Positions 32,097-42,447 of a DNA stretch of 64,000 nucleotides are shown here, one piece after another. Source of the DNA: Roseibaca calidilacus (GTDB lineage Bacteria > Pseudomonadota > Alphaproteobacteria > Rhodobacterales > Rhodobacteraceae); NCBI RefSeq assembly GCF_001517585.1, contig NZ_FBYC01000002.1, forward strand, positions 33,918 to 97,917, in the 5' to 3' direction. Numbering within the stretch: the stretch's first letter is position 1; each line of letters opens with the position of its first letter. The notes under the pieces were generated by a model. That model worked only from the letters and a program-made list of their open reading frames with translations, was not told the origin of the DNA and searched no databases. Made by a program: the position numbers and the translations under genes.

Positions 32097-33853
32097 CTGC
32101 GTTTTCCGTTCACGGCAATGAATTTGGACCAGAGGTCATGAAATTCGGCGGCAGTCTGGGTATCCGCAGGGATCAACCGTAGCAACTTGTCCAACTCGGC
32201 CATCCGGGCGGGCCCGTCGTCGGACAAAAGAACCTTTAGCAGGGTTTCCAGAACTGGGGGCTCCGCGCGCTGGCTCTGACCCGTCTTTTGGCCGCTGCGG
32301 CTCCCCGTTCGCATCAAGCCCGTTAAGTCGGGTTGCACCTCGAGCATCGCATGGACGAAACTCAGCATCTGCTCCGGGGTCTTGATGATTTCTGCCATCA
32401 ATGCCCGCAGACGGGGCTCGCTGTCTGGAAGCCCATGCGCCTCGGCCTGCGTGACAAAGCTAGCGGTTTTTTCGTTATCGCCTGTCAAATCGATCTGAAT
32501 GAAGCGGGTCACATTCAGCAAACCTACAAGGCCCAGTATCCAAGGCCCAGCTCCCGCGATAGCCGTTGAACCATGCTGTGTCGCAAGCCGGGCATGGATC
32601 TGCACAATACCCGGAATTGCGGGACACTTCATTTGCAGCGCAGCCGACCATTGGTCTTCTACACTTGCGAACGTGAGCTGCGGCCTTGCTGCGAAGATTG
32701 CGTGCCGGGCCTGCCGGACGGCATCCTCGAACCGTGCTTCATCTACCTCTTCTTCGCTCAGCGAGCGAGGTGACCAGTCCGCCAGCAGCGGCTTGAGGCC
32801 GTCATGGCCCAGAATTCCCTCGGAATCGAGACCAATGCCGCCGACTGTAGCCGTCTTGCCCCTCAAAGTGGCAAAGACCTCGATATTGCGCATTCCGCTG
32901 ACCGCGAGGCCCGCTGAGGTTGCATTGCCGGATCCAAGAGTAATCGTAGTCTCATCGGCATTCTCAGTGATGAAGATCTTGGCATGAAGCCCTGCGCGTT
33001 CCTGATGACCCGTCGGTTCCTGTTCGGGTACGGCGTGGTCCATCAGCGTCATGCTGCACTTCGGAACATCGTCCAAACGGGCGAGCCAGTCATCACAGGC
33101 AACCAGAGCGCAGATCCGTTCACGCCCTAACATGTCCAATGCCGCATCATCGCAGAACGGTGAGATAACGGCCATCTGCCCCTTGCCTGGCCGCCAGACA
33201 TGAGGCGACCGAGGAAAGTGTGCGTGAAACACGGGCTTGCGGAATCCTGGCACGGCTTGCCATTTCACAAAAGCAAGCTGGTTACGCAGTTCCTGCAAAG
33301 CTCGGGGCTTGGGCCCAGGCATCCAGTCAATGAGGTCGACAAGTGGTTGGTTTCCTCCTTGGTTTTTCTCCGTTTCCTCGCCCTCAAGCTGCAATGCTAC
33401 ATCCCAAGATCGATCCCTCGTCAGATTACGAGACATCATCACCAACCTTTGACGAGTCGTGCCTCCGGCCTCTGGGGAAAAGCGCATCAGCCAGAGCTTG
33501 GGGTGGAAACTCGCCCGCTTTGGCGGCGCCACCTCGACGACAAGTCCTTCAAGCAAGCTGATCAGTGCATTGCGCTTGCCGACTGGTGGATGAATATTGC
33601 CTACCTCTACGAAGATCCTGACACGATCCTGTAGGCGCTGCATTGCAGCCAGTGCCGCAAGCGGATTCTCGATCAGCTCGTCACGCTCGATCCCTCCACG
33701 CAATGCCATGGCGACGGGCACTGTGAGGGCAGTCGCAATGTCCATTGAGAAAGTCGTGCCAATGGCCGCCTCCAGACGATAACCTTCGGGCGGCACCAAG
33801 GCTTCTCCGAAATCAATGCGCTCAGCCGGGGCGAGGATTTTTTCGCCCTTCAT
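32093..33853 (-). CDS. Phospholipase D-like nuclease of the putative defence operon
   Basis: A 586-residue protein with an HKD motif: H290-A-K292, D300 and GSGN (307-310), in LHAKIFITE...TLGSGNATSAG. An N-terminal half begins DFGEALVPPEGYRLEAAIGTTFSMD. PLD-family enzymes in defence systems act as nucleases, often as dimers because one polypeptide has one HKD; here only one clear HKD is seen. It overlaps the helicase gene (4 bp) and the DUF6361 gene (4 bp). DNA cleavage rather than lipid hydrolysis is inferred from context. Confidence 0.85.
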   Translation of the reverse strand: MKGEKILAPAERIDFGEALVPPEGYRLEAAIGTTFSMDIATALTVPVAMALRGGIERDELIENPLAALAAMQRLQDRVRIFVEVGNIHPPVGKRNALISLLEGLVVEVAPPKRASFHPKLWLMRFSPEAGGTTRQRLVMMSRNLTRDRSWDVALQLEGEETEKNQGGNQPLVDLIDWMPGPKPRALQELRNQLAFVKWQAVPGFRKPVFHAHFPRSPHVWRPGKGQMAVISPFCDDAALDMLGRERICALVACDDWLARLDDVPKCSMTLMDHAVPEQEPTGHQERAGLHAKIFITENADETTITLGSGNATSAGLAVSGMRNIEVFATLRGKTATVGGIGLDSEGILGHDGLKPLLADWSPRSLSEEEVDEARFEDAVRQARHAIFAARPQLTFASVEDQWSAALQMKCPAIPGIVQIHARLATQHGSTAIAGAGPWILGLVGLLNVTRFIQIDLTGDNEKTASFVTQAEAHGLPDSEPRLRALMAEIIKTPEQMLSFVHAMLEVQPDLTGLMRTGSRSGQKTGQSQRAEPPVLETLLKVLLSDDGPARMAELDKLLRLIPADTQTAAEFHDLWSKFIAVNGKRR

Positions 33854-34965
33854 GCTTCTTTCGCCTCGGAAATATCCTGCAGGTAGCGGTGAACCCGGCC
33901 CCAGCGGAAGGTCAGCCGTCCCGCGCCTGAGCTGCCGCTCCAGTTATAATCGCCATTGAGCTGCAGGCGGGCACGACCAGGTTTAGCCTGTCGCTCTCGG
34001 GCGATTATGATGTCGCGTGCATCGTTGCTTGTCGGGGCGTGCATGACACCAAGCCAGGCATTGAGGAAACGCATAGTGCAATCGTTAGGACGAAAGGCGA
34101 TCTCTGCCGATGCTTCTAGCAACGGGGCAATCAGCGTGCGCGCGTCCTTTGCCGGTGCGATCTCACTTTTCTGCCACTCGCCCAATTGCTGCTGCCACTG
34201 CTCGACCGTGTCGGGGGCGAACCGCTCTGCCAGCAAGAGGTTGTAGAGCAGAGATGCACCAAAAAGCGTATTTGCGAAGGCAAGCGCGTGATTGAGTTGC
34301 AATTGCAGGTTATGGGGAAGGTCGAGCTGAGCCACCTTGTTCAGGTCGTTGATTTGGGAAATGTTGCGGGCTCTAGACATGAGGTTCCCCAGCAGCGTCT
34401 GGCCATCTCGCAAAGAGGCACAGCGATCGACTATCCAGTCAGCCTCGTCCTTTGTTAGATTAAAGCCTCGCGTGTCATCTTTCGGGATAGACGGCATTTC
34501 AGCCCAGCATCTCTCACCCTCAGCCATCCGCTCCAGAACGTCTCGTATGCGGGCTCTGTCGTCCAGCCGAATACCCCATGCACCAATACCACCCCAATAG
34601 ATCGCACTGGGCATCCGCTTCAGCTTTGCGCCTGCATCGACTCCGATTAGCTGGTCGCGGTCAGCTCCCTCGGGCAACGCGAGAATTCGGGCGATTAGGC
34701 CGGCCTCGGCGTCTCGCAACGCCGCCTGACGGTCCCGAGCGCGCAGATCGATGTCATGAAAAATCTGAGGTATCATTAGGAAATAGCGCAATCGTGTCTG
34801 AACCGTGCTGGTGCCCGGGAACAGCAAATCCGAAAATCCATCGCGGATCGCGCCGATCCCGAGTTCGTCTCGAGCTTCGCTGTCGGTCAATGCGCCCATG
34901 AGCGCGTTCACTGCCTCGGCCTCGGCGCTGCCGAAAGAGACCCATCCCAAGGCTGAATTAGTCAT
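33850..34965 (-). CDS. DUF6361 family protein
   Basis: A 371-residue protein that fits the DUF6361 family (LGWVSFGSAEAEAV, LSTVQ-like segment FPGTSTVQTRLRYFLMIPQIF, YWGGIGAWGIR). Its function is unknown. It is repeatedly found next to PLD, helicase and nuclease genes, so it is probably a specificity or assembly subunit. 4-bp overlaps tie it to the UvrD-like gene before it and the PLD gene after it. Confidence 0.8.
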   Translation of the reverse strand: MTNSALGWVSFGSAEAEAVNALMGALTDSEARDELGIGAIRDGFSDLLFPGTSTVQTRLRYFLMIPQIFHDIDLRARDRQAALRDAEAGLIARILALPEGADRDQLIGVDAGAKLKRMPSAIYWGGIGAWGIRLDDRARIRDVLERMAEGERCWAEMPSIPKDDTRGFNLTKDEADWIVDRCASLRDGQTLLGNLMSRARNISQINDLNKVAQLDLPHNLQLQLNHALAFANTLFGASLLYNLLLAERFAPDTVEQWQQQLGEWQKSEIAPAKDARTLIAPLLEASAEIAFRPNDCTMRFLNAWLGVMHAPTSNDARDIIIARERQAKPGRARLQLNGDYNWSGSSGAGRLTFRWGRVHRYLQDISEAKEA

Positions 34966-37900
34966 CTACCGACCTCAGAAATGATGTTTGTCGATCTGAC
35001 AGTGACGGGTAGCTGCGCCAGTTCCAGCCGCCCATGGTCTATCCAGAACACAGCCAACCCTTGCAGCGGATGCTGCGGGAACAGTCTTGCCACCAGTGCG
35101 CCGTAGCTGGAGAGCTGCGGCCAGTAGAGGCCGAAACCCTCACCCGCACCGCCAGATTTGTGGTCGATCAAAAGGCAACCCTTCGGCCCAACTGCCAGCA
35201 GGTCGACCATACCGGGAATTTCAGCACCCTCTTTAGTACGTCCTAGAAGAGGGATTTCGCAAAGCAGATCGGTGTATCCATCGGCCGCAAGCCAGGCGTT
35301 CAGCGCAGCTGCTCGCGCCGCGACCAGTTCCATAGTTGTGTCGTCTAACCCGGTAGCCTGGGGCAGGCCTTCAGTAAGATCAGGCCGCGTCAGGCAAGTC
35401 CGCAATGCAAGGTGAATCGCTGTCCCACGGGCCGCGTCACTGACTTTGCCGGGCCATGGCGTACCCAAGCTGATACCTTGGCTTTCTGGTGCAGGCAGGG
35501 CCGTCGTGGCTTGTGATGGCTGCAACCTCCAAGGCGTCAAGTCTACAGCAGGCAAGGGGGTAGCGCTGCCGAGCCGTGGTGTATCCGTGATCTCTGCCTC
35601 GGAATACGTGGTGAAGCCCGCGTGTTCAGGCAACTGCCTGATGATGGCCGGGCAATCAATCCCGCCGATGCGCAGTGTATCACCACCGATCTGCGGCGCG
35701 CAGGCATCTGTGAATACATGGAACAGGCAATTGGCTTCAGGTGCTTCCTCATCGCGCTCCTTGATGAAGCCCGGCCATTCCAGCACCAGCCGATCGCGCG
35801 CCCGTGTCAGGGCGACGTACAGCAGGTTCTTCCCATTGGCCTCGAAATCCGCGCGACGATCCTCAATGAACCGCCGCTCGGCCTCTGGGGCCGCAAATCC
35901 GGGCGTGTGGATTAGCGCGGCCGAGGCCAGCACGGCGTCCATATCGTCGATCTTGTCAAGCGCGGTGAACTGGGTCGCAGTGCTTCCCGGCCATTCTTCG
36001 ATGCCGTGATCGAATTCAGCCACCACAGTGATCGGCCATTCGCGACCCTTGCAGGCGTGCCAGGTCACGATCTCTACCGCTTCGGCGCTGTTTGCAGCAG
36101 GGTCGGGACGGCGGTCGAAATCGCGCTCACCTGATCGGGCATCAAGCCAGCCCAGAAAAACCTTGGCGCTTTCGCCATGGAATCCGGCGGCGGCTTTAAG
36201 GTCACGATGGGCAGATTCAAAGTCGCTTGCTTCGGCTTCAAGTCGCAGAAGGTCTGCACGCGCCTGTGCCGCATCGGGCTGACGGTCAGCCCAAAGCCGC
36301 AGCCCAGCGACATTGATCACAAGATCCAGTGCGTTGGAAATCGGCAAGCTTGCAAGGTGGTCTGACAGAGCCGCCAGTCGCATGAGAACCGGATCATCCG
36401 CAAGCCGTCCTTCGATTTGCGCAGACATTGCAGATTGCAGGCTCAGGGGATCGGGGCCGAGGGTGCGCAGCAAAAGCGCCGAATTGGTATCGGCAGGGTT
36501 CGCGGCATAGCTCAGTGCAGCACGGGCGGCCTGAACAACCAGACATGTCGCCCAGCCATCTTCGGCGATGCGAACAGGTACGCCACGCGCCCGCAGTTCC
36601 TCGGCATAGCGGGCGGCAGTTGCGTGGCGGCAAACCAAAAGCGCGATATCAGAGGGGCGGACGACCCTTGTGGCCTTGGTGTGCCGATCGGTGATTGTTT
36701 CGCCTGTAGTGAGGATACGGGCGATGCGCTCGGCGATGTGCTCCTGCGGCTTGGAGAAGTTTCTCACCCCGCGCCCTTTGACGATGTTCAGCACTTCCAG
36801 CGCAGGACCGGGCACCGGATCACGGGTCGGGGACAGCGGGTTGTAGCCTGCGCCAAACAGCCCTGCGCCCATGGCATTGACGAAGTCCATAACCGCCGGT
36901 GTTGACCGCCAGTTGCGGTCAAGGGGCTGCGTCGCATCGGGGTTGGCCGATGCAAGGGCCTGCGACAGCCGAGGGTCAGCCCCCTGAAACCCCATGATCG
37001 ACTGTTTTACATCCCCCACCAGCAGCGTACGTGGCGCGCGGGCACCTAACTGCCACAGCAGCGCGAACTGCACCGGATTGGTGTCCTGAAATTCGTCGAT
37101 GATGACGCAATCGATCTCATCCAATACAGCTTGGCGCACTGCTGGATCGGTGCGCAAAAGCCGTTCTGCACCCGCAATCATATCGGCATAGTCAATCAGC
37201 CCAAGTGCTTTCTTGCGCGTTTCATACGCCTCCATCACTTCCTGCGCACAAGCGATCAGGCACCGAAAATGCAGCTTTGCATCTGCCAAGGGGCCGGGAT
37301 GCGCAGGCAGCGCATCTGCGGCCTGAATGATCGCGGTGGCAAGATCATCATAGCCCTCGGGCGTCTTCGTTTTGCTATTCGAGGTGAAAAGATTACGCAG
37401 GGACTGCCAGAGGCTCCAGTCCCGGTCCAGCAGGGTTGGATCGCGGTCAACGCGACGAAAAAGGGCAAGGTTCTTTTCCAGCGTCTCGCGGGGGCCCTTG
37501 GCGGTAACGGTGGCCATGCCGCCCTCGGGAAAGGCGGCAAGCATGGCGGAAATCGCCGCCGCCAAAGCATCACGGGCGGCGGCGGGATCCGCGAGCACCT
37601 CGCCATAGATCGTATCGAGCCGCGCTAACGCGGGTGCGATCAGGCCTGGATCACCGCCTTTGTCACCCAGACCCCGCAACAGGTCGATCATCGATAGAAC
37701 CCGGCCCCGCAGGGAATCTTCGACCGTTTCGCCCTTTTGCCAGTTGGGCTGATATCCGAACCGCTCAGGTTCGGCCTTGATCGGGTCAAGCGCCTTGGCA
37801 TGCGCCAGCGCCTGCCGGATCAGCAGGTCCCGCTCGGCATCGCCAAGGTGGCGCGGTTGCAGCGAGGCACCCGCCGCCAGCGCATGTTCCGTCAACAGCC

Positions 37901-38174
37901 GCAGGCCCAGCCCATGGATCGTCGAGACGTAGGCTCGCTCAACCGCCATGGCCTCGGCGACCAGTCCATCAGCAAGAAGACCCGCCCGGATACGTTCGCG
38001 CAATTCGCCCGCGGCGGCTTCGGTAAATGTCACTGCGAGAATACGTTCGGGCCGCACCACGCCGCGCTTCACCCAGTCGGAAAGCTGGGTCTTGATACGA
38101 TGGGTTTTCCCTGCGCCCGCGCCGGCGGGCACGATGACCAATCCTCGGTCTGAGTCTGCTCCGTTCATGGTCAT
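34962..38174 (-). CDS. UvrD/AddA-like helicase with PD-(D/E)XK nuclease domain
   Basis: A 1,070-residue SF1 helicase-nuclease. Walker A VPAGAGAGKT is at about 15-24, then AVTFTEAAAGELRERI, DEFQ (360-363) followed by DTNPVQFALLWQLGA, GDVKQSIMGFQGADP, and WHACKGREW. A C-terminal RecB-type nuclease has GMVDLLAVG and D1004-H-K1006. This is the architecture of AddA/RecB, but the plasmid copy sits in an operon with PLD, DUF6361 and an SF2 helicase. It probably unwinds and degrades DNA ends together with the following AddB-like protein. It overlaps both neighbouring genes by 4 bp. Confidence 0.88.
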   Translation of the reverse strand: MTMNGADSDRGLVIVPAGAGAGKTHRIKTQLSDWVKRGVVRPERILAVTFTEAAAGELRERIRAGLLADGLVAEAMAVERAYVSTIHGLGLRLLTEHALAAGASLQPRHLGDAERDLLIRQALAHAKALDPIKAEPERFGYQPNWQKGETVEDSLRGRVLSMIDLLRGLGDKGGDPGLIAPALARLDTIYGEVLADPAAARDALAAAISAMLAAFPEGGMATVTAKGPRETLEKNLALFRRVDRDPTLLDRDWSLWQSLRNLFTSNSKTKTPEGYDDLATAIIQAADALPAHPGPLADAKLHFRCLIACAQEVMEAYETRKKALGLIDYADMIAGAERLLRTDPAVRQAVLDEIDCVIIDEFQDTNPVQFALLWQLGARAPRTLLVGDVKQSIMGFQGADPRLSQALASANPDATQPLDRNWRSTPAVMDFVNAMGAGLFGAGYNPLSPTRDPVPGPALEVLNIVKGRGVRNFSKPQEHIAERIARILTTGETITDRHTKATRVVRPSDIALLVCRHATAARYAEELRARGVPVRIAEDGWATCLVVQAARAALSYAANPADTNSALLLRTLGPDPLSLQSAMSAQIEGRLADDPVLMRLAALSDHLASLPISNALDLVINVAGLRLWADRQPDAAQARADLLRLEAEASDFESAHRDLKAAAGFHGESAKVFLGWLDARSGERDFDRRPDPAANSAEAVEIVTWHACKGREWPITVVAEFDHGIEEWPGSTATQFTALDKIDDMDAVLASAALIHTPGFAAPEAERRFIEDRRADFEANGKNLLYVALTRARDRLVLEWPGFIKERDEEAPEANCLFHVFTDACAPQIGGDTLRIGGIDCPAIIRQLPEHAGFTTYSEAEITDTPRLGSATPLPAVDLTPWRLQPSQATTALPAPESQGISLGTPWPGKVSDAARGTAIHLALRTCLTRPDLTEGLPQATGLDDTTMELVAARAAALNAWLAADGYTDLLCEIPLLGRTKEGAEIPGMVDLLAVGPKGCLLIDHKSGGAGEGFGLYWPQLSSYGALVARLFPQHPLQGLAVFWIDHGRLELAQLPVTVRSTNIISEVGR

Positions 38175-40717
38175 GCCTCCTCGATCTGGCGAATGAACGC
38201 GGTAACCAGGGTCGAGCCATCAGTCAGCGCATAAGGTGTGAACCCCGCCTCTTTCTTGAAAAACCCCTCGTCGGCCGAGGTGTTCAGTACGACCCGCCCG
38301 GCGCCAAGCTGCGCCAGCCGTTCAGCAAGCATTGCAACAGCCGCATCATTGACGGCATCGCCCATGTCGCGGGCGGGTGATCCTTCTGCAGGCACAAGGC
38401 CGGAAGTTAAGAGCCCACCATCATTCATCAGGTGATAAGCAATACCGACCTTTCGGCCGATCAGAGGGTCCATTCCATCGCCGTCGCGCCGAATGGGACG
38501 GGCTAGCATGTCACGATAAAGCCCCGCTTGCAGATCCCATCCAGCCTCCATTCGCCTGCGGCGGGCCGATGTGCCACTTTTCTTGTGATCGACGACAAGC
38601 AGCGCACCGTCAGGCAACTCAAGGATCGCATCGGCCTTGCCGTGCAGGTTGATGCCATGCGCCTCACCGGCCAGCCAGATCTCGTTACCGATGATCTTTG
38701 CACCAAGCGCCAGCAGATGTTCGCGCCAGCGCAGCGCTGCCTGAAGAATCTCACGTTCGAGGCCGCTGCGCTCCATTTCCCATGATGCGCTGCGCAGAAA
38801 TCCCGCATGGCGGGTGAGCGCGCGATCATAGGCTTCGGCGACCGCCGCAGTCAGTGCCGCAGGTTCCGGCACAGGCTGATCTTTGAGGAATACATGTTCA
38901 AACACGTCATGGGAAATGTTGCCCTTGGCCATGACATCAAGTTCCTCTGCCGACCAGGACATGTCGCCGGCCCCCACCTCGTCCAAAAGCCAGGCCAAGG
39001 GGCTGACCAGAAGCGTTTCCAGCCGAGACGGCGATTGAGGTTTGGTTGTTCCATCATCCTTGCGCCGCAGGGCCAACAAGTCGAGGCCGGGGAAAGACAG
39101 GGCCTTGGGCAGATCGTCCGGTTCTGGAAGGGGCGACAAGCGGTGGTGCGCCACAGGCCAATCGCCGGGCGGCAATCGCGACAGGTCCAGGATCAGATCC
39201 TGCGCGTCCTCGACGCCCGATATCGCCCGCGCGACCAAGGAAAGCCCTGCCGAGGGTTGCTGCCGTGCCCCAGACAGATCGCGCCACGGGATCAGAAAGG
39301 TAACTGTGCCGGTAACCGTCTGAAGTTGCTGATCGAAAAGAGACAGGCTTTGCGCCAAACCCTCAGCCCGGCCGCGAAGTTGCAGCCCTGTCGTGGCTCG
39401 GATCGTGATGATTTCGCTGTCCAGAAACATCGGATTGGCGCGCGGACGCGTCGGATACAGACCATCGGTGAAATCCGTGACGATCAGATGCCGGCAGGGC
39501 CGCCACGGCGTTTCCTGTGCAGACCAGAGGCTGACACCTTCAAGGTTGCGCTCTGGATCGGCACTTGACGGGGATGCAATCTGGATACCGCGCAGGATCG
39601 CTTCCCAGTCTGGGCTACCCTCGCCGGGCGGGATCGACAGACGGGCGCGGACGTCATGTCCCTGCGCAATGCGCTCACAGATACGGTCGATCAGGAAACG
39701 CAGTTGGGCCAGACTGCCCGCTGAGGCGCGAATGTCCGTCCAGAGGTCTTTGTGCGCGGGGGTGGGCGAAAGGACCTCTCCCCGAAAATCACCGCTAATC
39801 AGGCTTTCGGCGAGATCGCGCCCGGTCTGTGCGGACCATGGCATCAGCGGCGACAGGGCGAGGCTGGCCAGAACCATCGCAGGTGTGGGTGTTCGCTTGG
39901 CCAGTGCCAGTTGAAGTGCTGTCTCACCGATGATGTCGCGCTCGGGCAGGCTGGCGGGAAGCCCGGAAATCGGCACGCCCTGCTCCGCAAAGGCGCGGGC
40001 AATCTGGCGTGGGTCACCAGAGGCTAGCACAGCAATCTCCCGCGCCGAGACACCGCTTTCAATCAGGGCACGCGCGCGGGCGGCGGCAAAATCAGCGCAA
40101 GCAGCCAAATCGCGCAGACCATAAAAGGCGAGGCTGTCATCCTTTGGCCCGGCCTCGATTGATGCCTCGGCCACCCCGCCTTGCAAAGCATGCAACCGCG
40201 ACCCTTCACGCGCCGGGCGCCTCTTGGCGGGTACGTCTACGGCCCCGAATTCCTGCTGAAGCCGGGCGTAAAGAGCCTTCATTGCGGCTGGCGCATGCGG
40301 ATCGAGCGATCCCTGAACCACCGGTAGCGGGTCAAGAAACCGCCCATGCGGCAGCTCCAGCACATGGCGCACCGGGGCCAGCCCTTCGGGCAAGGTGTCA
40401 CCCAGCTTGCGCCAGAGTTCGATAAGCGCATTCAGATGCCGCTGAGCGCGGCTGACCTCCATCGCCCCCGCCGCTGGGGCGCGCAGATTGCCAGTGGCCA
40501 ACACGAGACCCTCCAGCGCCGTACTGATGGCCGAGATCGTTTCGACCGGCGCATTGGCAAGGCTATCGCGCCAGACCGGATCGGGGTTCTCCAAAATCGC
40601 CCGCCCCGGCGCCCATTCTGGCGCTTTGGGTGAAAGGGAAAGCTCAGCGAGGCCGGTATCAGTCAGCCGGTACTGCAGGCCGGAGCGAGGATCGACGACG
40701 AGAAAAGGGTAGAACAT
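38171..40717 (-). CDS. AddB-like PD-(D/E)XK nuclease
   Basis: An 848-residue protein with the AddB/RecC-like middle motif VTDFTDGLYPTRPRANPMF and a C-terminal RecB-family nuclease domain: GKADAILELPDGALLVVDHKKSG, with D710 and K712, and QAGLYRDML. It has no clear Walker A, unlike classical AddB, so it may be a purely structural and nuclease partner of the UvrD-like protein. I chose the ATG at 40717 (GCGAGATCG upstream); the open frame reaches 40774. It is the first gene of the overlapping block. Confidence 0.82.
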   Translation of the reverse strand: MFYPFLVVDPRSGLQYRLTDTGLAELSLSPKAPEWAPGRAILENPDPVWRDSLANAPVETISAISTALEGLVLATGNLRAPAAGAMEVSRAQRHLNALIELWRKLGDTLPEGLAPVRHVLELPHGRFLDPLPVVQGSLDPHAPAAMKALYARLQQEFGAVDVPAKRRPAREGSRLHALQGGVAEASIEAGPKDDSLAFYGLRDLAACADFAAARARALIESGVSAREIAVLASGDPRQIARAFAEQGVPISGLPASLPERDIIGETALQLALAKRTPTPAMVLASLALSPLMPWSAQTGRDLAESLISGDFRGEVLSPTPAHKDLWTDIRASAGSLAQLRFLIDRICERIAQGHDVRARLSIPPGEGSPDWEAILRGIQIASPSSADPERNLEGVSLWSAQETPWRPCRHLIVTDFTDGLYPTRPRANPMFLDSEIITIRATTGLQLRGRAEGLAQSLSLFDQQLQTVTGTVTFLIPWRDLSGARQQPSAGLSLVARAISGVEDAQDLILDLSRLPPGDWPVAHHRLSPLPEPDDLPKALSFPGLDLLALRRKDDGTTKPQSPSRLETLLVSPLAWLLDEVGAGDMSWSAEELDVMAKGNISHDVFEHVFLKDQPVPEPAALTAAVAEAYDRALTRHAGFLRSASWEMERSGLEREILQAALRWREHLLALGAKIIGNEIWLAGEAHGINLHGKADAILELPDGALLVVDHKKSGTSARRRRMEAGWDLQAGLYRDMLARPIRRDGDGMDPLIGRKVGIAYHLMNDGGLLTSGLVPAEGSPARDMGDAVNDAAVAMLAERLAQLGAGRVVLNTSADEGFFKKEAGFTPYALTDGSTLVTAFIRQIEEA

Positions 40718-40845
40718 GAGTTTCGATCTCGCTGCATAAATTGAATAGTGTAACGGGATGCTATTCTGGATCAATGGTTTATACGACTATTCCCGTTCTC
40801 TTCTGCGCGCTTAACAAGCCCGTTTTCGGATGTTTGACCCTACGA

Positions 40846-42414
40846 TTACCCACCCGGATAGACTTCGAAGAGTTCCTCTGCCGCATCGATATCTGATGAA
40901 AGCTCCCTGTAGTCCCGCACCAGCTGCGAGATGATGTCTGCACCTTCAACGATATCGGCCCACCGGTGTCGAAGGACAGCGGCAGGATCAATCAGACCCA
41001 GCATATTGCCAGCAATCGCCGCAGTTGAATCGCTGTCCCCACCATGGGTGGCTGCAATCAGGAGGGCCTTTTCGAAGGAGCCTCCGGCCAGGCAGGCATA
41101 AAGCGCGATCGACAACGCCTCTTCGGCGGTCCAGCCACCACCCAAGGATTCGACTGTTTCCCCAGTACCGTCTCGAGGCGCGCGAAGCGCAGCTTGAATT
41201 GCCTGTGCAGTCTCTTCGCCCCCAGCCAATCGCGCATAGGTCGCTGCAGTCTGGGCTGCACACTCCTCAAGCTTGGCGCCTGCAGTGACATCGGCAAGCA
41301 TTTCCGCCCAGGCTGCCGCTGCAAGCTGGCCGGTCCGATGGCCATGCGTCAGGGCGGATGTCTCGATGGCCATTGCGCGCACCTGGTCGCGCGGGAACAT
41401 CAAGCCAATGGGGGCCACCCGCATGATGGTTCCACATCCTTTGCTGCTGTTTTGTGCAGGGTCCCCAAACTGGGCGCTCGCCGCCAAGGATGACAGGCAG
41501 GTATTGCCCGGCGCGCGGCAGACCTGAAGGCGTGGGTCGTTGATTAGCCCCACATCGTCGGTCTGAACTTTCGGATTGCTGCCTTGGGTTCTGTACCAGC
41601 GCAACAGCGCGTGATGGATAACGGACGGTGGGTGGCAGATACCCTTCAGAGCGCCGCGTACGCGCGCGCGCAAGACTCCCTCGGCCGTGAACAGCGTCAT
41701 CTGGGTGTCGTCTGTAATTGCGCCGTGCACACCCATGTGCGGTGGGAGCTCCGAAATGCCGTCCGGGAAACGACGGCGGATCTCCGCGAGCGACAGGAAC
41801 TCGATCTCGGCACCCAGACTGTCGCCGATAGCGCCACCCAGTAGACTGGCATGTAGTCGGATCAGGGGTAGCCCTTCATGTCGGGCGTAATCGCTCACAA
41901 GGCGTTCCTGAACCCGCGTCTCGATTGCCCCGGGCCGTGCTGCGCGGACGAGGGTCATTGCCTCGCCCGCTGAACGCCCGCGCTCAACGAGCAGAATGGC
42001 AGCAATCGTCCCCGCGCGTCCCAGCCCGCCCCGGCAATGGACCAGCACCCGGCCGCCATTTTCCAAAATGCGGTGAAGGCGGGGCGACAACTCGCGCCAG
42101 CGCGCCATGGCCTGTGGCGTTGGCACACCCAGATCGGGGATCGGGATGTGATGCCAATCCATCCCGCGTGCCCTTACCGCATCACCAAGCTCCGTGACAG
42201 AAAGCAGATCGAACTCAGAGTCCTCGATCAAGGTCAGGACCGCTTTCGCTCCCCAGGCCCTTATCACGTCCAGATCAACATCCAGATCGCGGTCCCATCC
42301 CTCGCCAAAGACACTGTCGCCTTTCTTGCCAGGACAAAGGGTTAGACCGAGATGACCGTTCCCAATAGGCAGGCTGTCGATGCGAAGGGGGTGGGATGTG
42401 CTGTCACGAAGCAA
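40846..42414 (-). CDS. Protein phosphatase-ADP-ribosylglycohydrolase fusion
   Basis: A 522-residue two-domain protein. Residues 1-180 are a dual-specificity/tyrosine phosphatase with active site HCRGGLGRAG (126-135, Cys127). Residues about 185-500 are an ADP-ribosylglycohydrolase (DraG/ARH): GGAIGDSLGAEIEF, DDTQMTLFTAEGVL and GGDSDSTAAIAGNMLG with metal-binding Asp residues. It can be expected to remove phosphate and ADP-ribose modifications. The open frame has only a TTG start at 42414; no ATG or GTG start is near. It lies 71 bp (or 128 bp by the chosen start) upstream of the AddB-like gene. Confidence 0.85.
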   Translation of the reverse strand: MLRDSTSHPLRIDSLPIGNGHLGLTLCPGKKGDSVFGEGWDRDLDVDLDVIRAWGAKAVLTLIEDSEFDLLSVTELGDAVRARGMDWHHIPIPDLGVPTPQAMARWRELSPRLHRILENGGRVLVHCRGGLGRAGTIAAILLVERGRSAGEAMTLVRAARPGAIETRVQERLVSDYARHEGLPLIRLHASLLGGAIGDSLGAEIEFLSLAEIRRRFPDGISELPPHMGVHGAITDDTQMTLFTAEGVLRARVRGALKGICHPPSVIHHALLRWYRTQGSNPKVQTDDVGLINDPRLQVCRAPGNTCLSSLAASAQFGDPAQNSSKGCGTIMRVAPIGLMFPRDQVRAMAIETSALTHGHRTGQLAAAAWAEMLADVTAGAKLEECAAQTAATYARLAGGEETAQAIQAALRAPRDGTGETVESLGGGWTAEEALSIALYACLAGGSFEKALLIAATHGGDSDSTAAIAGNMLGLIDPAAVLRHRWADIVEGADIISQLVRDYRELSSDIDAAEELFEVYPGG

Positions 42415-42447
42415 GCGCTGTACTTTCTTTGTCGATTCGAGCTGAAG

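Noticed and set aside
28529..40717. Naming the operon DISARM or Dpd
   Set aside because: It has PLD and SF2 helicase genes but no DNA methylase or DUF1998 gene (DISARM) and no DpdA or queuosine-type genes (Dpd).
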